Positions 9,532 to 19,400 of a DNA stretch of 64,000 nucleotides are shown in pieces; position 1 is the stretch's first letter; each line of letters begins with the position of its first letter. The notes below the pieces were generated by a model, which searched no databases, was not told the origin of the DNA, and saw only the letters and a list, made by a program, of their open reading frames with translations. The stretch spans positions 62,001-126,000 of the forward strand of contig NZ_FOTI01000003.1 of NCBI RefSeq assembly GCF_900114545.1. Reading direction: 5' to 3'. The stretch is from Halanaerobium salsuginis (GTDB taxonomy: Bacteria; Bacillota; Halanaerobiia; Halanaerobiales; Halanaerobiaceae). Made by a program: the position numbers and the translations under genes.

Positions 9532-9749
9532 TTAATAAAACCCTTTCTTAAAAATAACTTAGCTTATTATTAATCTTTAATAACTTTTATTTATAAGATA
9601 ATTATATCATATTTTAGTGTTTAGCAAAGCAGGTTAAAAAATTAGTAATTATTTTAGTATCCAGGCAGGATTTAGCAGTTTAAGATGAAATATATATAAG
9701 TAAGTAAGAAAGTTAGCCTTAAATACTTTGCATTATGGAGATGAATATT

Positions 9750-12005
9750 TTGCAGAAATCAAACCGATTTAATTCGATTTTGTTTTATATACTTTTAATT
9801 ATACTTTTGCTTTCTACTATTTCTCAGACCAGTCTGGCAGAATATTTTAATTCAGGTCTACAGGATTTTGTCCAATCAGATCGGGATATTTTAGTTCCAC
9901 TTACTACTGCTCAACCTACTTATGAACTGTATTCAGCAACACCAATTACCCTTAGATCTTCAACTGGTGCAGAACTTATCTTGCCTGCTGGCAAGATTTA
10001 TTACTTAAGTCAGCAAGAGCCAGAGACTCGAATTACAGCAGAAAATAATTCTGCTGAACAGAAGTCCAGCCATGATTCCGCGGCATCCCAAGCTATAAAA
10101 AAAGTTTGGGGAGTGCAGGTAATGGCTAGTTCGGCTGCTGATACTGCTGCTGATTATAAAAGTAAGTTAGCAGCCCAGCTGAATTATCCTATTAAAGTTA
10201 AGCAGGAAGCCGATTTATATAAGGTACTTGTAGGTGACTTTACTGATCGTCCAGCAGCAGATAAATTACAGCAGGATTTAGCTCAGCATGGTTTTTCAGG
10301 TTGGGTGCGTCAATATACTTTAACGCAAATAGATAAGATAGAAAATAAAAATAAAGAACCAATTTTAAATAAGCAGCAGCCACCGGCCATTATTGATTGG
10401 ACTGCAGCTGACATAGCAGATAGTTTAGCTGAACAGCCTATATTTTTGACAGCTGCTGATGGCAGTCGAATAATTAAAGCAAATAGCTTTGAACTAACCG
10501 GTGATTTTGAACTAAAAAATAAAAATTATAGTGGCGATTTCGAGTTTGCCAGTTTAGCTGATAGAATTATTTTTAATTTACAGAGTAATTTAACTGAAAT
10601 AACAGCTTATTTGCTGCAGCATTATTTTAATCCTGGAGCCCCAAAGCAGGCTTTATTAGCTCAGGCAATAATTTATCGCAGTTCACTAATTTATCAATTA
10701 GAAACTTCCGGCTCACAGCTGGAAAATTTAGCTCAGCTTGATTTTTCCCGGCTTAGTCCAGTTTTTAGAAAAGCAGCACAAGATACTGCTAATTTAGTAC
10801 TTGTTAATGATGAAAGCTTTTATTATAATACAAACTATAGTTTGAAGACAATAAAAAAACCGCGTGCTGGTCTTATTCCACTGGCCCAGGCAGATTATAA
10901 TTATCAGGAAATTTTAGCTTATTATTATGAAAGAGCTCAAGTTACCTCGTTAAATGAGCTGGTTGATAGTGAAATTAAATTTACGGCTAACATAACCAAT
11001 GGTTTGCAATTAAAAGAAATTAGACAGTTCAGTTGGGCAGGTCCCCGGGTAATTACAGTTATTGATTATGATTTAACAGCAAAACAGCTTAAGCTGAAAC
11101 CTGTTTTAGCTCAAGGAGTTGTACCAGGGCGAGAAGATTTATCTGATATTATTAAGAATAATGCTGCTCTGGCTGGAGTTAATGGGGGCTACTTTCATTA
11201 TAATGGACGCCCACTGGGACTTATCTATTTAAATAAAACTCTTGTTAGTGAACCCTTATATAATCGAACTTCACTTTTAATCAATCAACAGGGTGAGCTT
11301 TCTTTTGCTAATGTAAGCTGGACAGGAAGTTTTACTATTGATCAACTTGCTAAAAATATTAATCTAGCTGGTATCAATAGAGCACCGGCTGCAGATGAAA
11401 TTGTGCTATTTAATGCTTATTATGGCAGTCATATGCCTCCTTTAACAGCTGATTATTATGATATTGTAGTTAATGATGGCAAAATACTTGGTGTAGAAAG
11501 ATCTCCCGGAACTGCAACTCCCATTCCACCTGCTGGTTGTGTACTAAGGGTTGGCAAAAAACAAGTGGAGCTACCTGAAACTACTTTATTGAGAAATAAA
11601 GAGATTTCAATTAATAACAAATTTCAACCTGACTTTGATCAGCTAAAAATTTTGCATGCAGTTGGAGGTGGTCCTCGCCTTTTAAAAGCTGGTAAAATAG
11701 AAATTACTGGTCAAAAAGAAAGTTTTAGATCTGATATTTTGGCAGGAAGAGCACCGCGGACTGCTCTTGGTCTTACAGCTGATAACCATCTTTTAATGCT
11801 GACAATTGATGGTCGTCAAAATGAGCTTAGTGTGGGAATGACATTAGCTGAGGTAGCCCAATTATTACAAAAATTAGGAGCAGTTGAGGCAATGAATCTT
11901 GATGGTGGAGGTTCGGCTCGTATGGTTATTAGAGGATTTACAGTAAATAATCCCAGTGAAAAGCGATTAATTGGCAATGGAGTTATTGTTAACCAGGAAG
12001 GCTAA
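9750..12005 (+). CDS. SPOR-domain protein with SpoIID-like and phosphodiester glycosidase domains
   Basis: Exported 751-residue protein. After a signal anchor (residues 1-30) comes a SPOR domain (about 118-195, from VWGVQVMASS to GWVRQY), a fold that binds glycan strands lacking stem peptides. Next is a region resembling SpoIID (about 255-380, with LLAQAIIYRSSLIYQLE). The C-terminal half (about 415-745) is a NAGPA/DUF2233 phosphodiester glycosidase domain with NGGYFHYNGRPLG and AMNLDGGGSARMV. A role in peptidoglycan or secondary-polymer turnover is likely. The TTG at 9750 is preferred because GGAGATGA (9737-9744) lies six bases before it; ATG 9735 has no ribosome-binding site. Confidence 0.75.
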   Translation: MQKSNRFNSILFYILLIILLLSTISQTSLAEYFNSGLQDFVQSDRDILVPLTTAQPTYELYSATPITLRSSTGAELILPAGKIYYLSQQEPETRITAENNSAEQKSSHDSAASQAIKKVWGVQVMASSAADTAADYKSKLAAQLNYPIKVKQEADLYKVLVGDFTDRPAADKLQQDLAQHGFSGWVRQYTLTQIDKIENKNKEPILNKQQPPAIIDWTAADIADSLAEQPIFLTAADGSRIIKANSFELTGDFELKNKNYSGDFEFASLADRIIFNLQSNLTEITAYLLQHYFNPGAPKQALLAQAIIYRSSLIYQLETSGSQLENLAQLDFSRLSPVFRKAAQDTANLVLVNDESFYYNTNYSLKTIKKPRAGLIPLAQADYNYQEILAYYYERAQVTSLNELVDSEIKFTANITNGLQLKEIRQFSWAGPRVITVIDYDLTAKQLKLKPVLAQGVVPGREDLSDIIKNNAALAGVNGGYFHYNGRPLGLIYLNKTLVSEPLYNRTSLLINQQGELSFANVSWTGSFTIDQLAKNINLAGINRAPAADEIVLFNAYYGSHMPPLTADYYDIVVNDGKILGVERSPGTATPIPPAGCVLRVGKKQVELPETTLLRNKEISINNKFQPDFDQLKILHAVGGGPRLLKAGKIEITGQKESFRSDILAGRAPRTALGLTADNHLLMLTIDGRQNELSVGMTLAEVAQLLQKLGAVEAMNLDGGGSARMVIRGFTVNNPSEKRLIGNGVIVNQEG

Positions 12006-12063
12006 AAAATGTTTTTAATTTTTACCAATTGATAAACTAAAAAATTTACTAAGGGGATCAAAA

Positions 12064-12588
12064 ATGACAAAAAATATTATCTTACTAACTCTATTAATAG
12101 TTGCTTTAATTGCTGTAACTGGAGTTAATGCAGCTGATTTATTATCGGTCAACTATCTTATTTCAGGTGACTCACTTGATATTGATACACTCCAATTAGA
12201 ACCAGAATTTGAGTTCAATAGTGGTCAGCCTGCTTTACTTAATTTAGCTTATGATGGTGATGATTTACATTTAGGCGCAGGTCTGGGTTTAAATATTATG
12301 GCACAGCCAGATTTTAAACTTGATTTAAATATGTTACTAACTGATCAAGTTGATAATGAGGATTTTGGCAAAGGAATTGGTGTTGCAGCTAGTACTTTAA
12401 ACAAACAGCTAAATTTTTATTTAAAAACTTATTATTTTATTGATGATGGATTAGATGATCATGTTTATTATAGAGGAGGGGCTACTTATCGGCTTGGCCA
12501 GCATAGTGATCTTGATCTTAGTATTTCTAATCAGTATTGGGATCTTGACGAAAAAGTAATGAATATTGGTATTAAATATAAATTGTAG
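12064..12588 (+). CDS. Small exported barrel-like protein, 174 aa
   Basis: Family not recognised. A signal peptide of about 23 residues ends GVNA-AD. The mature part has regular alternating strands (for example PALLNLAYDGDDLHLGAG) and ends IGIKYKL, consistent with a small eight-strand-type outer-membrane barrel. ATG start with AAGGGGATC upstream. It ends ten bases before the heptose kinase gene, so it may be co-transcribed with the heptose genes. An envelope location is inference from the signal peptide and composition. Confidence 0.55.
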   Translation: MTKNIILLTLLIVALIAVTGVNAADLLSVNYLISGDSLDIDTLQLEPEFEFNSGQPALLNLAYDGDDLHLGAGLGLNIMAQPDFKLDLNMLLTDQVDNEDFGKGIGVAASTLNKQLNFYLKTYYFIDDGLDDHVYYRGGATYRLGQHSDLDLSISNQYWDLDEKVMNIGIKYKL

Positions 12589-12597
12589 GAGGACTTT

Positions 12598-13608
12598 ATG
12601 AGTGATTTTTCCAGCGCAGAACTGATTAAATATATTAATGAATTTAAAACTAAAAAAATTCTTGTTTTGGGTGATTTAATTGCTGATCGTTTCATAATTG
12701 CTGATCCAGAAAGGCTTTCCCGGGAAGCACCAGTTTTAATTCTACGTCACCAGCAAGAAAAAGTTTTACCAGGTGGAGGAGCAAATGCAGCAGCTAATAT
12801 TGCTAGTTTTGGTGTTGAAGTAGACTTGCTGGGAGTAATTGGTGCAGATAGTTCGGGAAAAGATTTATGTTCCGAATTAGAGAAAAGAAAAATTAATACA
12901 AAGCACTTATTAATTGATGATTCACGACCCACAGCGGAAAAAACTAGAATAATGGCCGGGGGAGATCAAATAGTACGTCAGCAGGTGGTCAGAGTAGATA
13001 AAGTAGTTACTTCTAAACTAAAACCAGAATTAGCTGCTCAGATCACCAATTATTTTGCAGAAAAATTAACTGACTATGATGCAGTGTTATTTTCTGACTA
13101 TGGGAATGGTATTTTTAGTCAGCAGACAGCAGCTAAGTTAATTGCTGCTGCTAATAAAGCCCAAAAAATAACTGCTGTAGATAGTCGGTATCAACTTGGC
13201 CTATTTAAAGGAGCAGTGATTGCTACTCCTAATTTAGAGGAAGCATCAGCAATTTATGGTCAGGAACTAAAAAGTCAGTCGGAAGTTGAGCAGGCTGGAC
13301 TAGTGATGAGAGAACAATTAGATTTAAAATATTTGCTAATTACCCAGGGTGGGGCAGGAATGACACTTTTTTCGCCCGGGTCTAAAATAGATCATATTCC
13401 AGCGGCTAACTTTGCAGAAGTATTTGATGTAACAGGTGCTGGTGATACTGTAGTAGGAACTTTGCTGCTTGCCTTAGCTGCGGGAGCTTCTCCCAATTTA
13501 GCGATTAGAATTGCTAATTATGCAGCTGGAATAGTAGTTCGCAAAAGTGGTGTTGCAGCAGTAACAACAGCAGAATTAATCAGGGAAGTGAAAAATAATG
13601 GCAGCTAA
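12598..13608 (+). CDS. rfaE1: D-glycero-beta-D-manno-heptose-7-phosphate kinase
   Basis: PfkB-family sugar kinase that phosphorylates heptose 7-phosphate at C1 in ADP-heptose synthesis. The N-terminus has VLGDLIADRFI and the substrate-binding PGGGANAAANIASFG. The C-terminus has the PfkB signature DVTGAGDTVVGTLLLALAAG with the catalytic Asp. The length of 336 residues corresponds to the kinase half of proteobacterial HldE. It overlaps the nucleotidyltransferase gene by 11 bases, so the pair together supply the two HldE activities from separate genes. ADP-heptose would serve LPS core or S-layer glycan. Confidence 0.88.
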   Translation: MSDFSSAELIKYINEFKTKKILVLGDLIADRFIIADPERLSREAPVLILRHQQEKVLPGGGANAAANIASFGVEVDLLGVIGADSSGKDLCSELEKRKINTKHLLIDDSRPTAEKTRIMAGGDQIVRQQVVRVDKVVTSKLKPELAAQITNYFAEKLTDYDAVLFSDYGNGIFSQQTAAKLIAAANKAQKITAVDSRYQLGLFKGAVIATPNLEEASAIYGQELKSQSEVEQAGLVMREQLDLKYLLITQGGAGMTLFSPGSKIDHIPAANFAEVFDVTGAGDTVVGTLLLALAAGASPNLAIRIANYAAGIVVRKSGVAAVTTAELIREVKNNGS

Positions 13609-14077
13609 ACTTAAACAACTAGCTGATTTAAAAAAAGAAGTTAACCTGGCTAAAAAGCAGGGAGAATTAATAGTTTTTACAAATGGTTGTTTTGATATTT
13701 TACATGTAGGTCATATTCGCTATTTAAAGAAAGCAGCTGCCCTGGGTGATAAATTGATAGTAGCTGTAAATAATGATAATTCAGTTAGAGAATTAAAAGG
13801 TAAAACAAGACCGTTGGTTCCAGAGCAGGAAAGAGTTGAAATGCTGTCTGCTTTAGAAATGATAGATTATTTACTCCTTTTTGCAGAAACAGATTGCAAA
13901 AAATTATTGTCTGAACTTGAACCTCAACTTTATGTAAAGGGTGGAGATTATCGGGTAGAGGATTTACCTGAAGCAGAAACTGTTTATAGTTATGGTGGTA
14001 AAATTATTTTAATAACCCAGGTAAAAGGGAGATCTACAACTAATCTAATTAAAAAAATAAGGAAAAACAGCAGATGA
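13598..14077 (+). CDS. rfaE2: D-glycero-beta-D-manno-heptose 1-phosphate adenylyltransferase
   Basis: Cytidylyltransferase-fold enzyme forming ADP-heptose. It shows the nucleotide-binding motif FTNGCFDILHVGHIRYL near the N-terminus, VAVNNDNSVRELKG in the middle, and the GRSTTNLIKKI end that corresponds to the ISSSxLI-type motif. The length of 159 residues matches the C-terminal half of HldE. Its start lies within the last codons of the kinase gene, implying translational coupling. It is followed by a tiny membrane ORF overlapping its stop by four bases. Confidence 0.88.
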   Translation: MAAKLKQLADLKKEVNLAKKQGELIVFTNGCFDILHVGHIRYLKKAAALGDKLIVAVNNDNSVRELKGKTRPLVPEQERVEMLSALEMIDYLLLFAETDCKKLLSELEPQLYVKGGDYRVEDLPEAETVYSYGGKIILITQVKGRSTTNLIKKIRKNSR

Positions 14078-14178
14078 AAAAATTCTATTTACAGATTTTG
14101 ATTTTGCTAATCTTGCTTTTATTAGGAGCAACACTGCTGGAACTAGGAGTTAGTTTTCAGGATATCATGAATTTTTAA
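14074..14178 (+). CDS. 34-residue single-pass membrane peptide overlapping rfaE2
   Basis: Starts with ATG inside the ATGA that contains the rfaE2 stop. The translation is MKKFYLQILILLILLLLGAT followed by 14 further residues to TAA at 14176-14178. Two lysines followed by an unbroken hydrophobic run give a single transmembrane helix of about 20 residues. The ribosome-binding site is weak (AAGGAAAA), as expected for a stop-start coupled gene. The next gene, sigH, begins 15 bases later. No family is recognised. The four-base overlap and clean coding pattern favour a real gene, but it could be chance. Confidence 0.5.
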   Translation: MKKFYLQILILLILLLLGATLLELGVSFQDIMNF

Positions 14179-14192
14179 GCCATGAGTCCAGG

Positions 14193-14834
14193 ATGGGGGG
14201 GTTTTTCTTGTTTAAAGAGAAGGAAGAAGAAGAGATCATAGAGATGGCCCAGGCTGGTAATAATTTTGCTATTGAGTATTTAATTGATCAAAATATGGAT
14301 ATTGTATATGCTAAAGCGCGCTTCTTTTTTATTAAAGGACTTGACCGTGAAGACGTAATTCAGGAAGGCCGGGTTGGTTTGTATAAAGCAATTCGTGACT
14401 TTAAAGAAGGTAAGGGTGCTTCCTTTCGTGGCTTTTCTCAACTCTGTGTACATCGACAACTTGTTTCTGCTATTAAAAAAGCCAATCGGCAGAAACATAT
14501 GCCGCTTAATACATCAGCTTCTCTGGATAAGAGCCTTGATTATGGAAATGAAACTGGTCGTACTTTTAATGAGATTTTGCCTGATGAAGGCGAAGATCTC
14601 GAAAAAAAGTTTATCTGTCAAGAAACACTGACAACTATTATTGAAGAACTATCAGAAGAATTAACTATTTTAGAATGGAATGTTTTTATGCTTTATCTTG
14701 ATAGTAAGTCATATCAAGAAATTTCAGATGAATTAGAAATTAATGTAAAAACAGTTGACAATGCTTTACAGAGAGCCAGAAAAAAAATTGATGATTTACG
14801 TGAACACTATAATCTTAGAGGAGTTGTTAACTAA
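14193..14834 (+). CDS. sigH: RNA polymerase sigma-H factor (Spo0H type)
   Basis: Sigma-70-family factor of the transition-phase/sporulation type. It has region 2 (IEYLIDQNMDIVYAKARFFF, DREDVIQEGRVGLYKAIRDF) and region 4 with a helix-turn-helix (LDSKSYQEISDELEINVKTVDNALQRARKKI). The length of 213 residues matches SigH. The ATG at 14193 reads through GGGGGG. TTG at 14208 is an alternative, with AGGATGG acting as its ribosome-binding site. A sigma-H-like promoter lies ahead of hpf at 15653, two genes downstream, suggesting this factor acts locally as well. Confidence 0.85.
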   Translation: MGGFFLFKEKEEEEIIEMAQAGNNFAIEYLIDQNMDIVYAKARFFFIKGLDREDVIQEGRVGLYKAIRDFKEGKGASFRGFSQLCVHRQLVSAIKKANRQKHMPLNTSASLDKSLDYGNETGRTFNEILPDEGEDLEKKFICQETLTTIIEELSEELTILEWNVFMLYLDSKSYQEISDELEINVKTVDNALQRARKKIDDLREHYNLRGVVN

Positions 14835-14836
14835 AA

Positions 14837-15583
14837 TTGGGGTTAATTGAGATTTTAAAAGATTTAGTTTATCCTGAAAAAGCTGTTTGTCTGGCCTGTG
14901 GTAGAAAATATGATCATTCTGAAATTGAAGGAATATGTGATCGCTGTTTGACCAGATTTTCTTTTATTACAGAAGGTTGCCCAATTTGCGGCCGTGAGGT
15001 AATCCCGGCTACTTTAATTGCCGGAGAGCCTTGTCCTGAATGTAGAGCAGAGCGGCCTCCTTTTAAACTGGCCCGGAGTGTATTTAGTTATTCTGGTTAT
15101 GCTAGAGAAATTTTATTGGAGTTTAAATATGGCCATCGACCTGATCTAGCGAAGCCATTTGCTGATTTATTATATTTATATTATGCTGAATATCTAGCCG
15201 ATAAAGAGATAGATTTCATTATTCCTGTCCCAATGCATGGAGAACGCAAAAACTATCGTGGTTATAATCAGGCTGAAAGGCTTGCTGCTCAACTTTCTCA
15301 AAAAACAAAGCTTGAATATAAAGATATTTTACAGCGAGTTAAAAATTCACTTCCACTTTATACTTTAACAAAAAAAGCAAGGAAGCTTGAGTTAGAAGGT
15401 GCTTTTGCACTAAAAGAAGAAATTAAAACAGATATTTTTAGGGGCCAGAATATTTTAGTAATTGACGATATTATTACTACCGGAACTACTGCTGCTGAAA
15501 TTTCTCATTTTATTTTGGAGATTATGCAGGCAGAAAATGTATATATTTTGACAACTGCTTCTGTACCTGTTAAGGTAATGTAA
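14837..15583 (+). CDS. comFC: ComFC-family double zinc-ribbon phosphoribosyltransferase-like protein
   Basis: The N-terminus carries two CxxC pairs typical of the ComF zinc ribbon (CLACGRKYD, ICDRC, GCPICGREV, CPEC). The C-terminal part is a type I phosphoribosyltransferase fold with the PRPP loop ILVIDDIITTGTTAAE. ComFC proteins help DNA processing during natural transformation; catalysis is not established. The gene begins two bases after the sigH stop with a TTG start, so it is in the same transcript. The length of 248 residues is normal. Confidence 0.82.
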   Translation: MGLIEILKDLVYPEKAVCLACGRKYDHSEIEGICDRCLTRFSFITEGCPICGREVIPATLIAGEPCPECRAERPPFKLARSVFSYSGYAREILLEFKYGHRPDLAKPFADLLYLYYAEYLADKEIDFIIPVPMHGERKNYRGYNQAERLAAQLSQKTKLEYKDILQRVKNSLPLYTLTKKARKLELEGAFALKEEIKTDIFRGQNILVIDDIITTGTTAAEISHFILEIMQAENVYILTTASVPVKVM

Positions 15584-15623
15584 AAGGAAAGAACCTGCTT
15601 GTTTAAGCAGGTTCTTTCCTTTT
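15583..15623 (+). terminator. Strong intrinsic terminator after comFC
   Basis: Perfect 18-base-pair stem: AAAGGAAAGAACCTGCTT (15583-15600) pairs with 15605-15622 across a GTTT loop. It overlaps the last base of the comFC stop and closes the rfaE-sigH-comFC operon. Confidence 0.9.
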
Positions 15624-15652
15624 AATCCTTTGTGGAATAATTATAATTTTGA

Positions 15653-15679
15653 GCAGGAATTATTGCTGATTTGTAGAAT
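15653..15679 (+). promoter_or_regulatory. Sigma-H-type promoter for hpf
   Basis: GCAGGAATT (15653-15661) matches the Bacillus sigma-H -35 consensus RnAGGAwWW. After 11 bases comes GTAGAAT (15673-15679), matching -10 RnnGAAT. It lies 64 bases before the hpf start. In Bacillus subtilis the hpf orthologue is also under sigma-H/sigma-B control. Confidence 0.6.
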
Positions 15680-15742
15680 AATATATATAACCCAGTAAGT
15701 TTAAATAATAAAATAATAATTGTTGTGAGAGGAGTGAGCTTC

Positions 15743-16327
15743 ATGAAAATTATGACTTATGGTAAAAACATTGATGTTACCCCGGCTTTAAAGGAGCATG
15801 CAGAGGAGAAAGTAAGGAAGCTAGAGAGGTATTTCAATGGAGAACCGATGGAAGTTCAGATCTCCATGGAGGTAGAAAGAGAAAGACATATTGTTGAAGT
15901 TACCGCCTTTGTTAAAGGCTTAATTCTCAGAGGAGAAGAGGCTTCAGGAGATATGTATGCTTCTATTGATGGTGTTATGGACAAATTAGAACGTCAGGTC
16001 AGAAAATATAAGACCAAGATTCATGATAGATATATTGAAAAGAAACAGGAACAGAAAAAAGAATATAAAGAAAGACGGAAAGAAGAAATTTTAAATAACG
16101 GTTTGAATACAATTACAGAGGAAGTAGAAAGTGATGTTTTTGAACCAAAAATTGTTAGGACTAAACGCTTTCCAATGAAGCCTATGAATGTGGAAGAAGC
16201 CTGCATGCAGATGGATCTGCTGGATCATGACTTCTTTGTTTTTTATAATGCAGATTCTGAAGAAACTAATGTAGTTTATAAAAGAAAAGATGGTAACTAT
16301 GGTTTAATCGAACCAACTTTTGGCTAA
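15743..16327 (+). CDS. hpf: Ribosome hibernation promoting factor, long form
   Basis: Long-form HPF dimerises stationary-phase 70S ribosomes into 100S particles. Residues 1-100 are the S30AE domain (MKIMTYGKNIDVTPALKEHA). A charged linker follows (KKQEQKKEYKERRKEE), then the C-terminal dimerisation domain (VRTKRFPMKPMNVEEACMQM to the end). ATG 15743 is chosen because AGAGGAGTG lies just upstream; the in-frame GTG at 15725 has no good site. The length of 194 residues fits. A sigma-H-like promoter and flanking terminators make it a single-gene transcript. Confidence 0.9.
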   Translation: MKIMTYGKNIDVTPALKEHAEEKVRKLERYFNGEPMEVQISMEVERERHIVEVTAFVKGLILRGEEASGDMYASIDGVMDKLERQVRKYKTKIHDRYIEKKQEQKKEYKERRKEEILNNGLNTITEEVESDVFEPKIVRTKRFPMKPMNVEEACMQMDLLDHDFFVFYNADSEETNVVYKRKDGNYGLIEPTFG

Positions 16328-16402
16328 AATAGCGTATAGTAAAATTGATTGTTAGACTTTATTCTTTGATAAAATATTAACCAAAATAAATTAATAAATA
16401 AA

Positions 16403-16432
16403 AAAAGAGTGCCTCATTTGAGGCACTCTTTT
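16403..16432. terminator. Bidirectional terminator between hpf and the autotransporter gene
   Basis: The stem AAAAGAGTGCCTC (from 16403) pairs with GAGGCACTCTTTT (to 16432) around ATTT. It has an A-run on one side and T-run on the other, so it can end transcription from both convergent genes. Confidence 0.85.
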
Positions 16433-16461
16433 CTGACTTTAAACAGTTTACTTATCAATAA

Positions 16462-19400
16462 TTAATCAGTTGGTTCACTGTGATTAGTTTCTTTAATCAA
16501 AGGGTCAATACTGCTTCCAAAACTATTTTCACTTATTACTTTTTCCTGGTCAAAAATAATTTTTGCAAGTTCATTTCCCATACTTTCTGTATAAAGTCCT
16601 ATACCACCTGCTAAAGCCTGGTTAATTATATTACCAGAAATAGCAGCTGTTGTTTGAGCAGGATAGTAAATATAAAGATCAGAATCATAGTCATAATTAC
16701 GATTAATCACACTTTCTAAGTTAATTCCATATTGGCCTGCATAACCAAATTGATTATTATTTACTTTAAGTTGCAGATCTTTAATTCCCTCATTCAAAAC
16801 CACTAATCCATTGGAAAGCGATCGGTTAAGCAAGTTATTACTCACATTAAATGCAAGTTTATCAGCTTGATTAGTAAAGTTTAATGCCTCCACTAAGACT
16901 CCACTTCCACCACTAAATCTAACTTGATTATTAGTTATTTCAGTATTAGCTTTTACAAGTGTATAATTATCATCAGTATTTGATCTTTCTTTATTATAAA
17001 GCAATTCAACAGCATTACCAGCAATATTACCTAAGTTATTAGAATTAATAGTATTGTCAACTGTAAATGACTTTTGGTCTGTCATGTTTCTAGCTCGATA
17101 GTCAACTATAATACCAGCTATTTGGGAGTTTTCTATAGTATTGTTATTTATGTTGCTAGTCAAATTACTGCTTCCAGCAACACTAATTGCCCCAGTTGGA
17201 GTATCAATAGCATTTACTATAAATTCATTATACCTAATTCCTCTTCCGGATACATAGGCTATCTGATTATTACTGATGGTCAGATCTGTATTTAGGGTAT
17301 CTCTTGTAACAGCAGCAATTGCACTTTCATTACTTTTTTGAATAATATTGTTATCGATTAAAATACTATTACTAAGATTATTATTTAGATAATAATCAAG
17401 CTTAATACCAACTGTTTCAGAATCATTAATAATATTGTTAATTACTTGAGTCTTAATCTGGTCAATGTCATTTGCGGATAGAGCAATTGCTCCGGAGGAA
17501 CTAATAGCACTAACTCCATATAGTCCTGATGATATTAAAACTTGACCAATTTGATTATTGCTAACAGTAAATTCTGTATTGTCATAGCCATCTGCAGCTA
17601 TACTAATCGCAGATCCATCACTTTTCTTAATTATATTATTATCAACTAAGATTTTATTGCTATAAATAGAATCAGCATTATTTTTAATTAGCTTGTTTTT
17701 AGAAATATTATTATTATTATAAGCAATGGTAATACCATTTGACATAGAATCATTAATTGTATTATTGATAACTTTAGTCTCAATTTGATCGATATCATTT
17801 GCAGATAGATAAATTGCTCCAGGATACCGAGCTGCTTCTTTTAAAATTATTGTCTTATATGATTTTGGTCTTGTTACTTGATTGATTTGATTATTAGCAA
17901 TTGTTATTTTAGCCTGGGTAGAACTAGTCAGGTCAACATCAATTGCACCATAGTTACTTTGATCAATGGTATTATTAGCAACTGTAATTTGAGAAGATTC
18001 AGCACTATAACCAGAGTGGACTGATATAGCAGAGGCAGATGCTGCTTCTAAATAGTTGTTTTCAATATTTAATTTATCATTTTTATTATAAGAGGTATCG
18101 ACTGTAATACCATTATTAAATTCACCAATCAGTGAGTTGTTATTAATTTCAATCTGATTATCTGCAGTATTTTCGGTAGAAACATGGATTGCCTTTAGAG
18201 CTAGATTATCAAATTGATTATTATTTATTGTAATTTTTGTTGAATTAGAATCATTACTAACTGTATTTGTGTGACCATTTTTAATAAAAATCCCTTGGCT
18301 AAGATTGCTAAAACTGTTGTTGCTGATAGTTAAATTGTTTGAATTATTATCAGCTAGTTCACTATTAATAGCTATAATATTTGAATCTTGGCTGCCAACA
18401 AAATTAATTCCAGAAACTGTATTATTATGAGCCAGTTCTATTAAATTTATGTCATTAGCACTGGTTAAAGTAGCCTGGGTTCCAGTTGGTTTAAAATATG
18501 CTAAATCAGAATTGTTTTTAGCTGAACCTAATCTTACTGCTCCGCCTGGAGAGAGTAATTTGTTACCGTTTTGTAGAGTAAGGCTATCGGTAAGTTTAAA
18601 ATCTCCTTTATCCCCCAGTAAAACGACAATATCATTATCATTGAGGCCACTTCCACTGCTTAGATCTTTTAAACCGGCTGGATTACTTTTGCTGCCATCA
18701 CCAGTTCCATCTACAGTCACATAAAATGGAGAAGTAATTGTTTTACCTGTTTCGGGATCAACAGCAGCAGATTCGGAGATTACTTTTTTAACTTCTTTAG
18801 TCTGATTAACTATAATATCAATATCACGATTCGGTGCTTCTGTCATTCTGCGGGCCAACTTACTTTTTTGACTTGGTCGATTAGCAGCAGTCTGACCGCC
18901 AAAAGGAATTGAAACTCCTAAAGTTGTTTCAAAGTTATTACCTCTAACATCGTCATCCTGCCAATCAAAACCAAAAGTCCAGAGAGCTTTGTCAGGATTA
19001 CCAAATTGAGTGTTAACTTTAACTCCATTTCCACTTACATCTTCCGAGTCATCACCACTAAATTTAAAAGTTCTTAGATAAACTCCAATATCAAATGGTA
19101 GATTATCTGAAAAACGTCGTCCTATTTCAAAGTCATAGCCGTGTAGAGCTTCATAGTATGTATCTAGAGTTGATGCCTGATAACGAAGTTCATTTCCCAC
19201 AGTTATAATTTGATCAGCTCTACTACTATTGGCAAGCACCTCATCCTTGATTGGATAATAGAGATTAAGTCTAAAGTCAGCTGCTTTAGTTAATAATTCA
19301 CCCCCAACTGTCCATTGATTCCAGTCAGCATCGTATTCATCCCGGTAGTCCCGGAAAACATATCCTCCCAGAATATATTTATCATTAGCAGATTTATGTC

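Noticed and set aside
14193-14207. GGGGGGG tract as a phase-variable switch in sigH
   Set aside because: A seven-G run at the 5' end could slip, but the likely TTG start at 14208 lies beyond it, and one sequence cannot show variation.
17110-18320. CRISPR-like or tandem DNA repeats
   Set aside because: The periodicity is protein-level beta-helix turns in one long reading frame, with no constant repeat/spacer pattern.
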